Origin: JABWCE01 sp964617955
GTDB taxonomy: Bacteria > Bacteroidota > Bacteroidia > NS11-12g > UBA9320
Assembly (NCBI GenBank): GCA_964617955.1
Contig: CAZTXB010000005.1
Span: forward strand, 144,939 to 208,938
Length of the DNA stretch: 64,000 bases
Direction: 5' to 3'
The notes below the pieces were generated by a model that saw only the letters and a list, made by a program, of their open reading frames with translations, searched no databases and was not told where the DNA came from. Within the stretch, counting starts at the first letter, position 1, and the number at the start of each line of letters is the position of its first letter. The position numbers and the translations under genes are program-made. This document shows, piece after piece, positions 8,558 through 17,357 of this stretch.

Positions 8558-10924
8558 TTAAAATTTAAAATTCCAGGTTAAGGATGGGATCCAACGAAAC
8601 AGGGCTATTTGCTCGGTTATGGGTATACCGGTATCCACCTGCTTCCCATCAGCGCCTTCCACTTTTCGTGTTCCGGTGGTAATTGCATAAGGATTTTTTT
8701 TGCCATACACATTGTAAACCGAAATATTCCATGAACTCTCAATTTTTCCATTTTTCCGTTTGTTAGGGTAATAATTTACCCCGACATCCATTCGGTCGTA
8801 ATGCGGAAATCTCTGCGCATTTCTTGGACCGTAAAAGGAAATTACCTTCCCGTCGTATTCATACCTTCCTTGCGGCAAGGTGAGTGGATTGCCGGTATAA
8901 TAAACAAAATTAATGTTTACGTCCCATTGTTTAGTGATATCGTAATTGGCCGAAACAGTGAGGTTATGGGTTCTGTCGGTATTGGTGCGATAGGCTTTAT
9001 TGTTGTTTATCCCATCTATTTGTCGCATGGAGCGACTGAGGGTATAGCTTACAAACCCCTTCAGCTTTCCTTTGGTTTTTTTAAGAAAAAATTCAGACCC
9101 ATAACTCCAGCCCCTTCCGGTTAGCAATTCCCCATAAACCTTGTCGTTTAAAAACAGTACGGCATTGTCTCTGAAATCCACCTGGTTTTGCATGTATTTG
9201 TAATAGATCTCCACTGAGGTCTCCAAACCTAAATCATAATTCTGAAAATATCCCAGAGCCAGTTGATCGCTTATCTGTGGTTTGATATTGATATTTGCCG
9301 GAAGCCATTGGTCGGTAGGAAGGGCAAAAGCCGTATTTGAGGCCTGTTGTAAATATTGAAAAGTTCGGTTATAAGAAGCCTTCAGCGCCAGGTTTTTGTT
9401 TACGCTGTAACTTGCACTGGCCCGCGGTTCAAGACCATGATAGGTATTGAAAAACGCATTTTTTTTGTAAGTTAAAGTCTCTGCTACCTTTGGTTCGGCT
9501 CCTGCACTGTCGTAACTAAAAATATACTCTTTTGAACTTCCCAAATTATTAAAAATGGAATATCTGAGGCCATATCGCATTTTAAATCTCACCCCAAATT
9601 TTACTTCGTGCTCAGCATAAATCGCACTTTCAAGAGCTTTTCTTTTGTCGAGAATAATTGTTTCAGCCAGCACCGATTTATCACCAATGGGTCTGATTTC
9701 GCCCGGATTGAACGTGTGATGGGTGATGACGCCTCCAAAATTAAATTTGTTGTCGGGATTATAAAACCACGCGAAATCTGATTTGTAGCTAAAGTCTCTT
9801 ATTCCCTGCAAAAATTCAAGGCTGTTAAAGTCTGAAATATTGACCTTGAAATAATAGTCAAAATCGCTAAAAATAAAGGTTTGATTGCTGAATAACTTCT
9901 TGTTAAAAAGATGATTCCAGCGCGCGGTGGCAGTTTTATTGCCCCAACTGTTACCAAACAAATTGCTGAATGCAAAACGATCCCGGCCAAAATAACCTGA
10001 AACGAAGAGTTTGTCCTTATCGCTCAACCGGTAATTGATTTTCGCATTAAAATCGTAAAAGTACAATTTGCTGTTTTTGGCCTCTTCGGCTGGAGCCAAA
10101 GGCAAAAATATATCGGCATAAGAGCGACGACCCGATACTATGAAAGAGGCTTTGTTTTTTACCAGCGGACCTTCAAGGGTGAGTCGGCTCGACAACAAAC
10201 CGATTCCTCCGGTACCGGCAAATTTTTTGTTATTTCCCTCCTTCATTCTGATGTCGATAAGCGAGGAAAGACGACCCCCGTACTGCGGCGGAATTCCTCC
10301 CTTGTAAACGTCCAAATCGCGAATGGCATCTCCATTAAAAACTGAAAAAAAGCCCAGCAAGTGCGATACATTATAAACGGTGGCCTCGTCGAGTAAAATT
10401 AAATTCTGGTCTTGGGTTCCCCCTCTTACACTAAAGCCTGCATTGCCTTCACCAGCACTGATTACGCCCGGCAACATGGTGACTGTTTTTAATACATCGA
10501 TTTCGCCAAACACCACCGGAATCCTCCTGATGGATTGCATATCGAGTTTAATGACATTGATCTGTTTGTTTTCTACTTTCGAATCGTCCTCCTTGGCTGT
10601 AACTGTAATTTCGCCTAAATCGTTTGAATTTGAGGTCAGTTCCAGGTTTAAAGTGGTGTTTTTGTCAAGTATAATCTTTCTTTCCTGACTTTGATAGCCC
10701 ACATACCTCACAGAGATGGTATAATTTCCCTTAGGGAGGGTGAGAGAATAAAATCCATAGTTATTGCTTGAAACGCCATAACTCGATCCCGGAATCAAAA
10801 CCGTTGCGCCGGTTAAATCTTCTCCGCTTTTGGCATCTGAGATACGTCCGCTCAATGTAAACAATTGCCCAAAAACGGGTGAGACCAATAAAAATAGTAA
10901 GGTGGCTGTCAGGCTTCTTTGCAT
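8558..10924 (-). CDS. TonB-dependent outer-membrane receptor with carboxypeptidase-regulatory-like N-domain
   Basis: An outer-membrane active transporter. From the ATG at 10924 the protein is 788 residues and begins with a clean signal peptide (MQRSLTATLLFLLVSPVFGQ). It continues with a CarboxypepD_reg-like beta-sandwich (LSGRISDAKSGEDLTGA), a plug domain (GFSVRGGTQDQNLILLDEA, YNVSHLLGFFSVFNGDAI) and a ~22-strand barrel ending in an aromatic residue (TWNFKF). An upstream in-frame ATG at 11083 would add 53 residues without signal character, so I prefer 10924; a -7-like TAAATTCG lies 18 nt before it. It pairs with the DUF4249 lipoprotein downstream. The ligand is not determined. Confidence 0.85.
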   Translation of the reverse strand: MQRSLTATLLFLLVSPVFGQLFTLSGRISDAKSGEDLTGATVLIPGSSYGVSSNNYGFYSLTLPKGNYTISVRYVGYQSQERKIILDKNTTLNLELTSNSNDLGEITVTAKEDDSKVENKQINVIKLDMQSIRRIPVVFGEIDVLKTVTMLPGVISAGEGNAGFSVRGGTQDQNLILLDEATVYNVSHLLGFFSVFNGDAIRDLDVYKGGIPPQYGGRLSSLIDIRMKEGNNKKFAGTGGIGLLSSRLTLEGPLVKNKASFIVSGRRSYADIFLPLAPAEEAKNSKLYFYDFNAKINYRLSDKDKLFVSGYFGRDRFAFSNLFGNSWGNKTATARWNHLFNKKLFSNQTFIFSDFDYYFKVNISDFNSLEFLQGIRDFSYKSDFAWFYNPDNKFNFGGVITHHTFNPGEIRPIGDKSVLAETIILDKRKALESAIYAEHEVKFGVRFKMRYGLRYSIFNNLGSSKEYIFSYDSAGAEPKVAETLTYKKNAFFNTYHGLEPRASASYSVNKNLALKASYNRTFQYLQQASNTAFALPTDQWLPANINIKPQISDQLALGYFQNYDLGLETSVEIYYKYMQNQVDFRDNAVLFLNDKVYGELLTGRGWSYGSEFFLKKTKGKLKGFVSYTLSRSMRQIDGINNNKAYRTNTDRTHNLTVSANYDITKQWDVNINFVYYTGNPLTLPQGRYEYDGKVISFYGPRNAQRFPHYDRMDVGVNYYPNKRKNGKIESSWNISVYNVYGKKNPYAITTGTRKVEGADGKQVDTGIPITEQIALFRWIPSLTWNFKF

Positions 10925-11106
10925 GGGAAATAAAAGAATGGGCGAATTTATTTTTTTAAAAATCGGATTTGATGTATGAATAGACAATCGGAAAGTAAAA
11001 ACTGATAAACGTTCCAGTATCGCACTTTGTTTTTGGTTTCGTTTAAAAAAAGAGAAGGAAATTAGGAAATAGAAAACCATCAAACGAAATTCGCAAACAA
11101 AATAAC

Positions 11107-11838
11107 ATGCAACACATCAGGGCCTGGATACCTAACCTCTTTACTTTAGGCAATTTAATCTGCGGAATGCTCTCATGTTGGTACGCTGTGATGCAGGCTG
11201 GTTTAATCATCACTCCTGAATTTAGTTTAGCCGATAAACAATGGAGCGATTATCTGCCTTCGCTCTTCATTTTTGGCGCAGCATTTCTCGATTTTTGCGA
11301 TGGTTTTGTGGCGCGTCTTTTAAAAGTTTCATCCGAATTGGGGAAGCAATTGGACAGTTTGGCCGATGTGGTGAGTTTTGGAGTGGCACCCTCTTTTATT
11401 TTGATAAGTTATGGATGGCTCGGCAACTCTTCTTATTTGGGTTTTGCCATTGGTGTATTTGCCTGCGTCCGACTCGCAAAATTCAATATCGACACTCGGC
11501 AAGGTGAATCGTTTCTAGGTTTGCCAGTGCCGGCTGTCGGAATTTTAATTGCTGCCTTGCCTTTTATCAAACTCAATGGCAACCTGGGTTTTCTTCTTGA
11601 ATTTTGGCCAATTTTGATCCTTACCGCAATCCTTTGTTTTTTGATGGTTTCGGAAATACCGATGTTGGCTCTTAAATTTAAAAACTTTTATGTTAAGGAG
11701 AATATCTGGCGATACCTCGTTTTGCTTGTAAGCCTCTTACTATTGCTCATTTTTAAAATGGAAGGTTTGCCGCTCATTATCTTGAGTTACGTGTTAATAT
11801 CAGCCTTGCAAAGACTTAATTTTTTGACAAACAGATGA
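11107..11838 (+). CDS. pssA: CDP-diacylglycerol-serine O-phosphatidyltransferase
   Basis: An integral-membrane enzyme of the CDP-alcohol phosphatidyltransferase family that makes phosphatidylserine, the precursor of phosphatidylethanolamine. The signature DG-x2-AR-x8-G-x3-D-x3-D is present across residues ~62-84 (DGFVARLLK...GKQLDSLADVVSFG). The 243 residues contain about six to eight hydrophobic helices, and N-terminal IPNLFTLGNLICGM is the usual PssA opening. It is divergent from the TonB receptor gene. PgsA is the main alternative, but the SFGVAP context favours PssA. Confidence 0.88.
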   Translation: MQHIRAWIPNLFTLGNLICGMLSCWYAVMQAGLIITPEFSLADKQWSDYLPSLFIFGAAFLDFCDGFVARLLKVSSELGKQLDSLADVVSFGVAPSFILISYGWLGNSSYLGFAIGVFACVRLAKFNIDTRQGESFLGLPVPAVGILIAALPFIKLNGNLGFLLEFWPILILTAILCFLMVSEIPMLALKFKNFYVKENIWRYLVLLVSLLLLLIFKMEGLPLIILSYVLISALQRLNFLTNR

Positions 11839-11867
11839 ATTCTTAAAAAGAGTTTGACGCGTTGTTG

Positions 11868-11875
11868 TATTTTTG
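11868..11875 (+). promoter_or_regulatory. -7 promoter element (TATTTTTG) for purS
   Basis: A TAnnTTTG element 8 nt before the ATG at 11884. It overlaps the region of an earlier in-frame TTG (11854), which therefore cannot be the start. Confidence 0.5.
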
Positions 11876-11883
11876 CAAGCACT

Positions 11884-12138
11884 ATGAAGTATGTAGCCGA
11901 AATCAATGTAATGCCACATAAAAACTTACTGGATCCTCAGGGAAAAGCTGTTACCGGAAGTATGGCCGCGATTGGATTGCCCGAAATCCAAAATGTGAGG
12001 GTGGGTAAGCACATTACCCTTGAAATAGAAGCAGGTAGTGAAGCTGAAGCCAGACAAAAAACTGAAAATGCCTGCAGAAAATTATTGGTCAATCAGGTGA
12101 TGGAATTCTTTGAATTTAGCCTTCATCCTGTTTCCTGA
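11884..12138 (+). CDS. purS: Phosphoribosylformylglycinamidine synthase subunit PurS
   Basis: An 84-residue small subunit of the three-part FGAM synthase (PurS-PurQ-PurL) of purine synthesis. The pattern is typical: an N-terminal strand KYVAEINVMP, then LLDPQGKAVTGSMAAIGL, VRVGKHITLEI, and a final helix ARQKTENACRKLLVNQVMEFFEF. The ATG at 11884 fits the family start and the -7 element upstream. purQ and purL are not in the window, so the subunits are encoded separately. The stop codon is TGA, which shows that TGA is an ordinary stop in this genome. Confidence 0.85.
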   Translation: MKYVAEINVMPHKNLLDPQGKAVTGSMAAIGLPEIQNVRVGKHITLEIEAGSEAEARQKTENACRKLLVNQVMEFFEFSLHPVS

Positions 12139-12221
12139 TTTTTTTTATCGCAAACATTAGTCTCTGTTCCTTGTTTTAAAGAACAGAATTTATTTGAAGC
12201 AAAATCCATAAATTAATTGAG

Positions 12222-13625
12222 ATGAACATCCAACAACTCTATACCAAGTGCCTGGCACAGGCTGCTTATTACATTGAAAGCGAAGGGGAAGTGGCAATTA
12301 TAGACCCTATCCGTGATTATCAGGTTTATCAGGATGAGGCCCAGGCCAAAGGACATAAAATAAAATATGTTTTCGAAACCCATTTCCACGCCGATTTTGT
12401 TTCGGGTCACGTAGATTTGGCAAAGGCTACCGGCGCCCCCATAATTTACGGACCGGGCGCAGTGACCGGTTTCGACGCGATTATAGCCACCGATGGTCAG
12501 GTTTTTAAGTTGGGAAATATCACCCTCACTGCCCTCCACACCCCTGGCCATACCATGGAAAGCACTTGCTATTTGCTCAAAGATGAGAACGGACGTGAGC
12601 ACAGTGTGTTTACAGGGGATACCCTTTTTGTTGGGGATGTAGGACGTCCTGATTTACTCGATGGAAATCCCGACTTGAATACCCATAAGATGGCGGGATG
12701 GCTCTATGACTCACTCAATTCAAAATTAAAAACACTAGGCGATGAAGTGTTGGTTTACCCTGCCCACGGGGCGGGTAGTGCTTGCGGCAAAAGCATGGGA
12801 AAAGAAACCTTTAGCACCATCGGTGAACAAAAGGCCAACAATTACGCCATGGCCGATCAAAGCAAGGAAGAGTTTATCGCCAAGGTAACTGAAGGCATCA
12901 ACCCTCCACCCGATTACTTTTTTAAGGATGCTAAACTCAACAAACAGGGATACGCCAGTCTATCGGATATAGAAAGTGAAGGAATGAAGGCCTTGTCGGT
13001 TGAAGCATTTAAAACTCTCAAAGCTGAAGGCGCCCTCATTATAGACAGCAGAGACCCTTTGATTTTTGAAACCGGATATGTGCCTTCTTCTATAAACATT
13101 GGCCTCGGCGGGCAGTATGCCATTTGGGCTGCTACCCTTTTTGAATTGGATAGAAAAATAATCTTGGTTGCAGAACCTGGCTCAGAACATGAAAGCGTTA
13201 CACGTTTAGCCAGGGTTGGATTCGATAATATTGCAGGGTGCTTAAGTGGAGGCATGAAGACCTGGACAGGTGCCGGAGAAAAAATCGACATTTTGGTTTC
13301 TGTAGACAGTGAAGAACTGGCTTTAGAACAAAAACATGGAAAAAACATAGGCATCTTGGACGTGAGAAAACCTTCAGAATTTGAAGACGGTTACGTCGAT
13401 GGCGCCAATCTCAATACTTTAGCCAACCTTCAAGACAATCTTGAGACAGTTGATAAAGATAAAGATTATTATATTTACTGTGCAGGCGGCTATCGCTCAG
13501 TGATTGCTTGCTCAATGCTAAAGGCCAATGGTTTCACAAGGGTGAATAATGTTTACGGTGGCTTTAGAGCCATTAAAAATGACGAGAGGGTTAAATTGGT
13601 TTCGCCAAGTTTAACGCCATCCTAA
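12222..13625 (+). CDS. Persulfide dioxygenase-like MBL hydrolase with two rhodanese domains
   Basis: A 467-residue fusion. Residues 1-240 are a metallo-beta-lactamase fold of the ETHE1 type: THFHADFVSGH with His54, His56 and Asp58, then HTPGHT with His110, and TGDTLFVGDVGRPDL with Asp133. His54, His110 and Asp133 match the mononuclear iron ligands of ETHE1. Residues ~255-360 are a rhodanese domain lacking the active cysteine (VAEPGSE at the loop). Residues ~370-455 are a second rhodanese with Cys420 in YCAGGYRS. This is the CstB/PRF arrangement, which oxidises persulfides to sulfite and transfers sulfane sulfur in sulfide detoxification. No CstR-type regulator is adjacent. Confidence 0.85.
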   Translation: MNIQQLYTKCLAQAAYYIESEGEVAIIDPIRDYQVYQDEAQAKGHKIKYVFETHFHADFVSGHVDLAKATGAPIIYGPGAVTGFDAIIATDGQVFKLGNITLTALHTPGHTMESTCYLLKDENGREHSVFTGDTLFVGDVGRPDLLDGNPDLNTHKMAGWLYDSLNSKLKTLGDEVLVYPAHGAGSACGKSMGKETFSTIGEQKANNYAMADQSKEEFIAKVTEGINPPPDYFFKDAKLNKQGYASLSDIESEGMKALSVEAFKTLKAEGALIIDSRDPLIFETGYVPSSINIGLGGQYAIWAATLFELDRKIILVAEPGSEHESVTRLARVGFDNIAGCLSGGMKTWTGAGEKIDILVSVDSEELALEQKHGKNIGILDVRKPSEFEDGYVDGANLNTLANLQDNLETVDKDKDYYIYCAGGYRSVIACSMLKANGFTRVNNVYGGFRAIKNDERVKLVSPSLTPS

Positions 13626-13657
13626 AATTCCATTTCTTAACAGTATCGGGGTTTTGA

Positions 13658-14284
13658 TTAGGCGTTTAGCTTTTTAATCACTTTCTCAACCCGCATTCTT
13701 TTGGTATCTTTTTCAATATCGCCGAGTCTTGAAGTCAGTGTATGGGTAAAAATACCCTTGTTTTTTTCACTCACTATCGTCACGGCCCTCTCTGCATACA
13801 TAGGAAGTTGATTGGTAGGACAGCTTAAAAGTTGCTCAATGAGCAAAGAAAAGGCCTCGTCAGTATACAGTTTACCAGCACACAATTTTATTAATATGTT
13901 AACTGCATGATCTTTGGTTATGACAGAGCCTTTGTCGGATGCTTCGATAATTTTTGAAAGTGAGCCATACACTACCCTTGGGTTTTGTGTGGTGATGCTA
14001 TCAATGGCCGACATAGCGCCCCACTGAAGTCGGTTATTTTTGTGGTCGAGTAAGGCGACAAACTCTTCGGCATAAGCCGCAATTAATTCGGGATTGAGTT
14101 CGCCTGTTTCATACAAAACCTTGATACAATCGCTTTGAATGTCTCTGCTTTTGCTTTTTAAATTTTCGACAAGCTCCTTTACCGCTGCCTTATCATTTTT
14201 ATCAGCAATTTCTTTGGCCAACTCCTGGTTAGGCACTTCATCTCTCCGCCCTAAGGAAGAGGCTAATTTTGGGATAACGCTCAT
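13658..14284 (-). CDS. HEAT-repeat-like alpha-helical protein
   Basis: Using the ATG at 14284 the protein has 208 residues (MSVIPKLASSLGRRDE...). It is built of repeated helical pairs with HEAT/ARM-like spacing (QWGAMSAIDSI, HAVNILIKLCAG) and has no signal peptide, so it is probably a cytoplasmic scaffold. Its start overlaps the stop of the zinc-ribbon gene as ATGA (14284-14281), indicating translational coupling. A longer reading to 14401 would only run through the zinc-ribbon gene in another frame. The function is not known. Confidence 0.6.
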   Translation of the reverse strand: MSVIPKLASSLGRRDEVPNQELAKEIADKNDKAAVKELVENLKSKSRDIQSDCIKVLYETGELNPELIAAYAEEFVALLDHKNNRLQWGAMSAIDSITTQNPRVVYGSLSKIIEASDKGSVITKDHAVNILIKLCAGKLYTDEAFSLLIEQLLSCPTNQLPMYAERAVTIVSEKNKGIFTHTLTSRLGDIEKDTKRMRVEKVIKKLNA

Positions 14285-14544
14285 GGGGTCCAGCGCTTGA
14301 GTTTGGGAATTCCTTTGGTAAACAGGCCGGCCAGAAAACCCGGGACACCCATTTCTTTTAACTTTCCCTTTGAAAATTCCTGCATTTGTGAGGCTGTCCA
14401 ATCGGGTTGTTTAAATTCGCCATTTTCGTAGCAATAAGCACAATACATCTTGCTGATGCTTTGGTCGGCAAGGGTTCCCCCGCCATTTGGCGACTTTTTA
14501 AGCGGCATTCCGCAACTCTGGCAATTTTTATAGGTTTGTTCCAT
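14281..14544 (-). CDS. Small zinc-ribbon protein
   Basis: With the ATG at 14544 the protein has 87 residues. It opens with CQSCGMPL and continues with YCAYCYENGEF: a four-cysteine zinc ribbon of the putative zinc ribbon family PF12674, found alone or in front of other domains. ATGs at 14562 and 14583 are alternatives; MEQTYKNCQSCG fits other members best. It is coupled to the HEAT-repeat gene by an ATGA overlap, so the two products may work together. The process is unknown. Confidence 0.65.
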   Translation of the reverse strand: MEQTYKNCQSCGMPLKKSPNGGGTLADQSISKMYCAYCYENGEFKQPDWTASQMQEFSKGKLKEMGVPGFLAGLFTKGIPKLKRWTP

Positions 14545-14815
14545 GATGAAATGTTTATTCATTTGGGCCTTGCTGTAATACATCTAGGAGCGTCTGAGTC
14601 GCACAGAAAATCTGTAGCGAATCTTAAGGACTGATGTGGCGTCAACAAGCTTAAATTTTCTAACAAAATTAAACACCCGGATATAAAAACAAAACTTTAT
14701 TATTTCGCAAACATACCTAAAACATTAGGGTAAGCCGGTATGCATTTTCCCGTGTTGTGCATGAGAGCAGTATTTAGTTTTGTTGCTGCTTTTGCGGGAT
14801 GGGACGTTGGTAATT

Positions 14816-15964
14816 TTAATAATTTTTTATGACCTCCGAAAATTTAATGGCCACTGAGGTGCCTAAACAAAAGTTATCCCTTTTTGAACCCGATTGGGTT
14901 TTAAATATTTTGTCTTTGCTGTTAAACCATCGCCCTTCCAACCTGAAGAACAAATTCTTGCGGGGCTGGTAATCCAAATTCAAGGATATACCGCTTGTGC
15001 GAAAACCGTTTAGGGTTCCTGTAGGAATGATTATACCGGTCTTATCTTCATAATATTCTGCCCTGATGGCTGTTTTCCAATGATTTCCAATCAAAAATTG
15101 CGCAATAATTACCGGACTAAACCACATATTGTATCTGGAGCTGTTTTTTGACCTTTGTTGTGCTCCAATATCTAAACCTGCGATTAAACCAATTTTTTTA
15201 CTGAATTGAAATTGGCCATAAAAATTATTGAAAAATCGCATGCGTCTTGTGGAGTCAGGATCGTCGGTGCCTATAAATGTGCTCCAATTTAAAGTTACTT
15301 TTTCATGGGTCACTACCCTGAATTGGGTGCCAAATGAAGGCAACGCATTTCCTTTTACCATTTGAATACGCTGCCATCCGTTACAAATTATGGCCATGAG
15401 CTCTATTTTTGCATTCGGCGTATACGTGAGTTTAACCCCTGTTAAATAATAGGGAGAGTTTTCTGCTAAAATCGACCGCGTCAAAGTCCAATTATCTGAG
15501 GAAATGGCACTTTCAAATCCAATATGCGAAGCAAAGACCCCGGCATCTATCCATAGGTTTTTATGTTTAGTGAGCGAAATTCCGGCATTGGCTTCAAATA
15601 TATTTTTTAGTATCGCAGGTTCCTTAGCATAATTATCCGTAGCATAAGTTCCTGCAAGCAGGGCTAGGTTTGCCCTGTATTTCTGATGTTGGGCTGAAAT
15701 TTTAATGACTCCTAAATTCAGGTTGAATGCGTTGTGTCGGTTGTGATTGTAAAGGAAATTTTGCCGAAAATCTGTTGTAGGTTGGTTAAAATCGTACACA
15801 TAAAAATTATCCATGTAAGCACTTAACTCGATTTCAGGTAATGTTACTTTCCCTGTATCCGATTGGGCTATTAATTTAATTGGCCATAGAATTTCAATTG
15901 TTATGAGCAGTATTCCAAGGTAAATTCTCATTCTGGCTAACAGCTTTTTAATTGCGGATTGCAA
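14816..15964 (-). CDS. Outer-membrane beta-barrel porin, OmpL-like (BBP2 type)
   Basis: A secreted protein of up to 382 residues, with a possible later start at 15931 (MRIYLGILL). A signal peptide ends near LIAQS. The sequence then opens as EIELSAYMDNFYVYDFNQP and alternates amphipathic strands throughout, as in the putative beta-barrel porin-2 family PF07642. The stretch AEYYEDKTGIIIPTGTLNGF and the final strands ending in KFSEVIKNY support this. The solute is unknown. It is transcribed alone. Confidence 0.7.
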   Translation of the reverse strand: MQSAIKKLLARMRIYLGILLITIEILWPIKLIAQSDTGKVTLPEIELSAYMDNFYVYDFNQPTTDFRQNFLYNHNRHNAFNLNLGVIKISAQHQKYRANLALLAGTYATDNYAKEPAILKNIFEANAGISLTKHKNLWIDAGVFASHIGFESAISSDNWTLTRSILAENSPYYLTGVKLTYTPNAKIELMAIICNGWQRIQMVKGNALPSFGTQFRVVTHEKVTLNWSTFIGTDDPDSTRRMRFFNNFYGQFQFSKKIGLIAGLDIGAQQRSKNSSRYNMWFSPVIIAQFLIGNHWKTAIRAEYYEDKTGIIIPTGTLNGFRTSGISLNLDYQPRKNLFFRLEGRWFNSKDKIFKTQSGSKRDNFCLGTSVAIKFSEVIKNY

Positions 15965-16451
15965 ATTTAAGAATCTTGAACTCCTTCCGGCTATTTAATT
16001 CACCAGAAATGCAATTCGTAGTATTTCCAATTTAAGACAAATCAAAATGGAAGCTGAGCCATATTGGTAAGCCTAGTCGCCACTTTGCCTTTTTCACATT
16101 AAATTTAACATTGACACCACTCATAAATCTTTGTTTATTGAAGAGCACTGAATTTCAAGTCATGATGGAGAATTTTAAATCGTTCCTTTCTACTTCTTCT
16201 GCAATCAATAACCAGTTGGAGATAGTATGAGCGCGGAATACACCTTGGTTACATCTATTCCAATAGCAATGCGATATGGCAAACGATTCTGTGCATGCTT
16301 TTCGCTGCCAAATCAGCTCAAGGTGAATTGTGTTCGATTGATAAAATTGACGGGTGTGCTTCTCATGCTTAACCGGTATATATTTATCTTAAGATCAAAC
16401 CAAGTTCTCAATTCAAAATCTTACATTTGCCCCTCGATTTAAAAATCATCC
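15965..16451. other. 487-bp intergenic region before sucD
   Basis: No gene can be supported. A short frame at 16227-16442 has no recognisable product, and its composition reads like non-coding sequence. The useful signal is a -7 element near the sucD end (16422-16429). Confidence 0.4.
16422..16429 (+). promoter_or_regulatory. -7 promoter element (TACATTTG) for sucD
   Basis: A perfect TAnnTTTG element 22 nt before the sucD ATG. No clear TTTG is found at the -33 position. Confidence 0.5.
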
Positions 16452-17327
16452 ATGAGCGTTTTAGTCAATAAAAATTCAAAGGTTATCGTGCAAGGTTTTA
16501 CGGGTACCGAAGGAACTTTCCATGCGTCACAAATGATAGAATACGGCACCAATGTTGTAGGAGGCGTTACGCCCGGCAAAGGTGGTCAAACCCATTTGGA
16601 CCGGCCGGTTTTCAACACGGTAAAAGAGGCCGTTGAGAAGTCAGGTGCCAACGTATCCATAATTTTTGTACCTCCACCTTTTGCCGCCGATGCGATCATG
16701 GAAGCAGCCGATGCAGGCATCGCTGTGATTGTTTGCATAACCGAAGGCATTCCGGTAAAAGACATGATTCCTGTGAAAGCCTATATCAAAAAACGCAATT
16801 GCGTGCTTATTGGCCCCAATTGCCCTGGGGTGATTACCCCCGACGAAGCCAAGGTTGGCATCATGCCGGGCTTTGTTTTTAAAAAGGGACGCATAGGCAT
16901 AGTCTCTAAATCGGGCACGCTTACATACGAAGCGGCCGACCAAATTGTAAAAGCCGGTTTGGGTATCTCCACGGCCATTGGCATTGGAGGCGACCCCATC
17001 ATCGGCACGCCAACCAAAGATGCTGTTGAACTGCTTATGAATGATCCGGAAACAGAGGCCATTGTCATGATTGGAGAAATCGGTGGAAACTACGAAGCCG
17101 AGGCTGCACGCTGGATTAAGGAAACAGGTAATAAAAAAATAGTAGTGGGATTTATTGCAGGTCAAACGGCGCCTCCGGGTCGCCGAATGGGCCACGCCGG
17201 AGCGATTGTAGGCGGAGCCGATGATACAGCAGCTGCTAAAATGAAAATTATGGCTGAGTGCGGCATTTTTGTAGTTGAATCGCCTGCCGATATTGGAACA
17301 CGCATGGTAGAGGCGTTGGCTAAATAG
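16452..17327 (+). CDS. sucD: Succinate-CoA ligase (ADP-forming) subunit alpha
   Basis: The alpha subunit of succinyl-CoA synthetase in the TCA cycle, forming ATP or GTP from succinyl-CoA. The 291 residues align over the whole family: CoA-binding GFTGTEGTFHA at 15-25, GPNCPGVITP, SKSGTLTYE, GIGGDPIIGT, and the phosphorylated histidine His248 in RRMGHAGAIVGG. The beta subunit sucC is not adjacent, so the subunits are encoded at separate loci, as is common in Bacteroidota. Confidence 0.95.
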   Translation: MSVLVNKNSKVIVQGFTGTEGTFHASQMIEYGTNVVGGVTPGKGGQTHLDRPVFNTVKEAVEKSGANVSIIFVPPPFAADAIMEAADAGIAVIVCITEGIPVKDMIPVKAYIKKRNCVLIGPNCPGVITPDEAKVGIMPGFVFKKGRIGIVSKSGTLTYEAADQIVKAGLGISTAIGIGGDPIIGTPTKDAVELLMNDPETEAIVMIGEIGGNYEAEAARWIKETGNKKIVVGFIAGQTAPPGRRMGHAGAIVGGADDTAAAKMKIMAECGIFVVESPADIGTRMVEALAK

Positions 17328-17357
17328 GGCCTGCTCGAATTATTCGCTCAATTCCTT

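Noticed and set aside
10925..11083. N-terminal extension of the TonB receptor to ATG 11083
   Set aside because: The extra 53 residues are not signal-like, and the cleavable signal peptide starts exactly at ATG 10924.
16227..16442. Small protein gene (71 aa) before sucD
   Set aside because: No recognisable product, no promoter or start context, and a composition like intergenic sequence.
16641..17195. A 184-residue minus-strand gene inside sucD
   Set aside because: An antisense frame of sucD with no family resemblance.
17325..17335. Insertion-sequence terminal repeat after sucD
   Set aside because: Only an 11-nt match with the right edge of the window and no transposase; kept only as a note.
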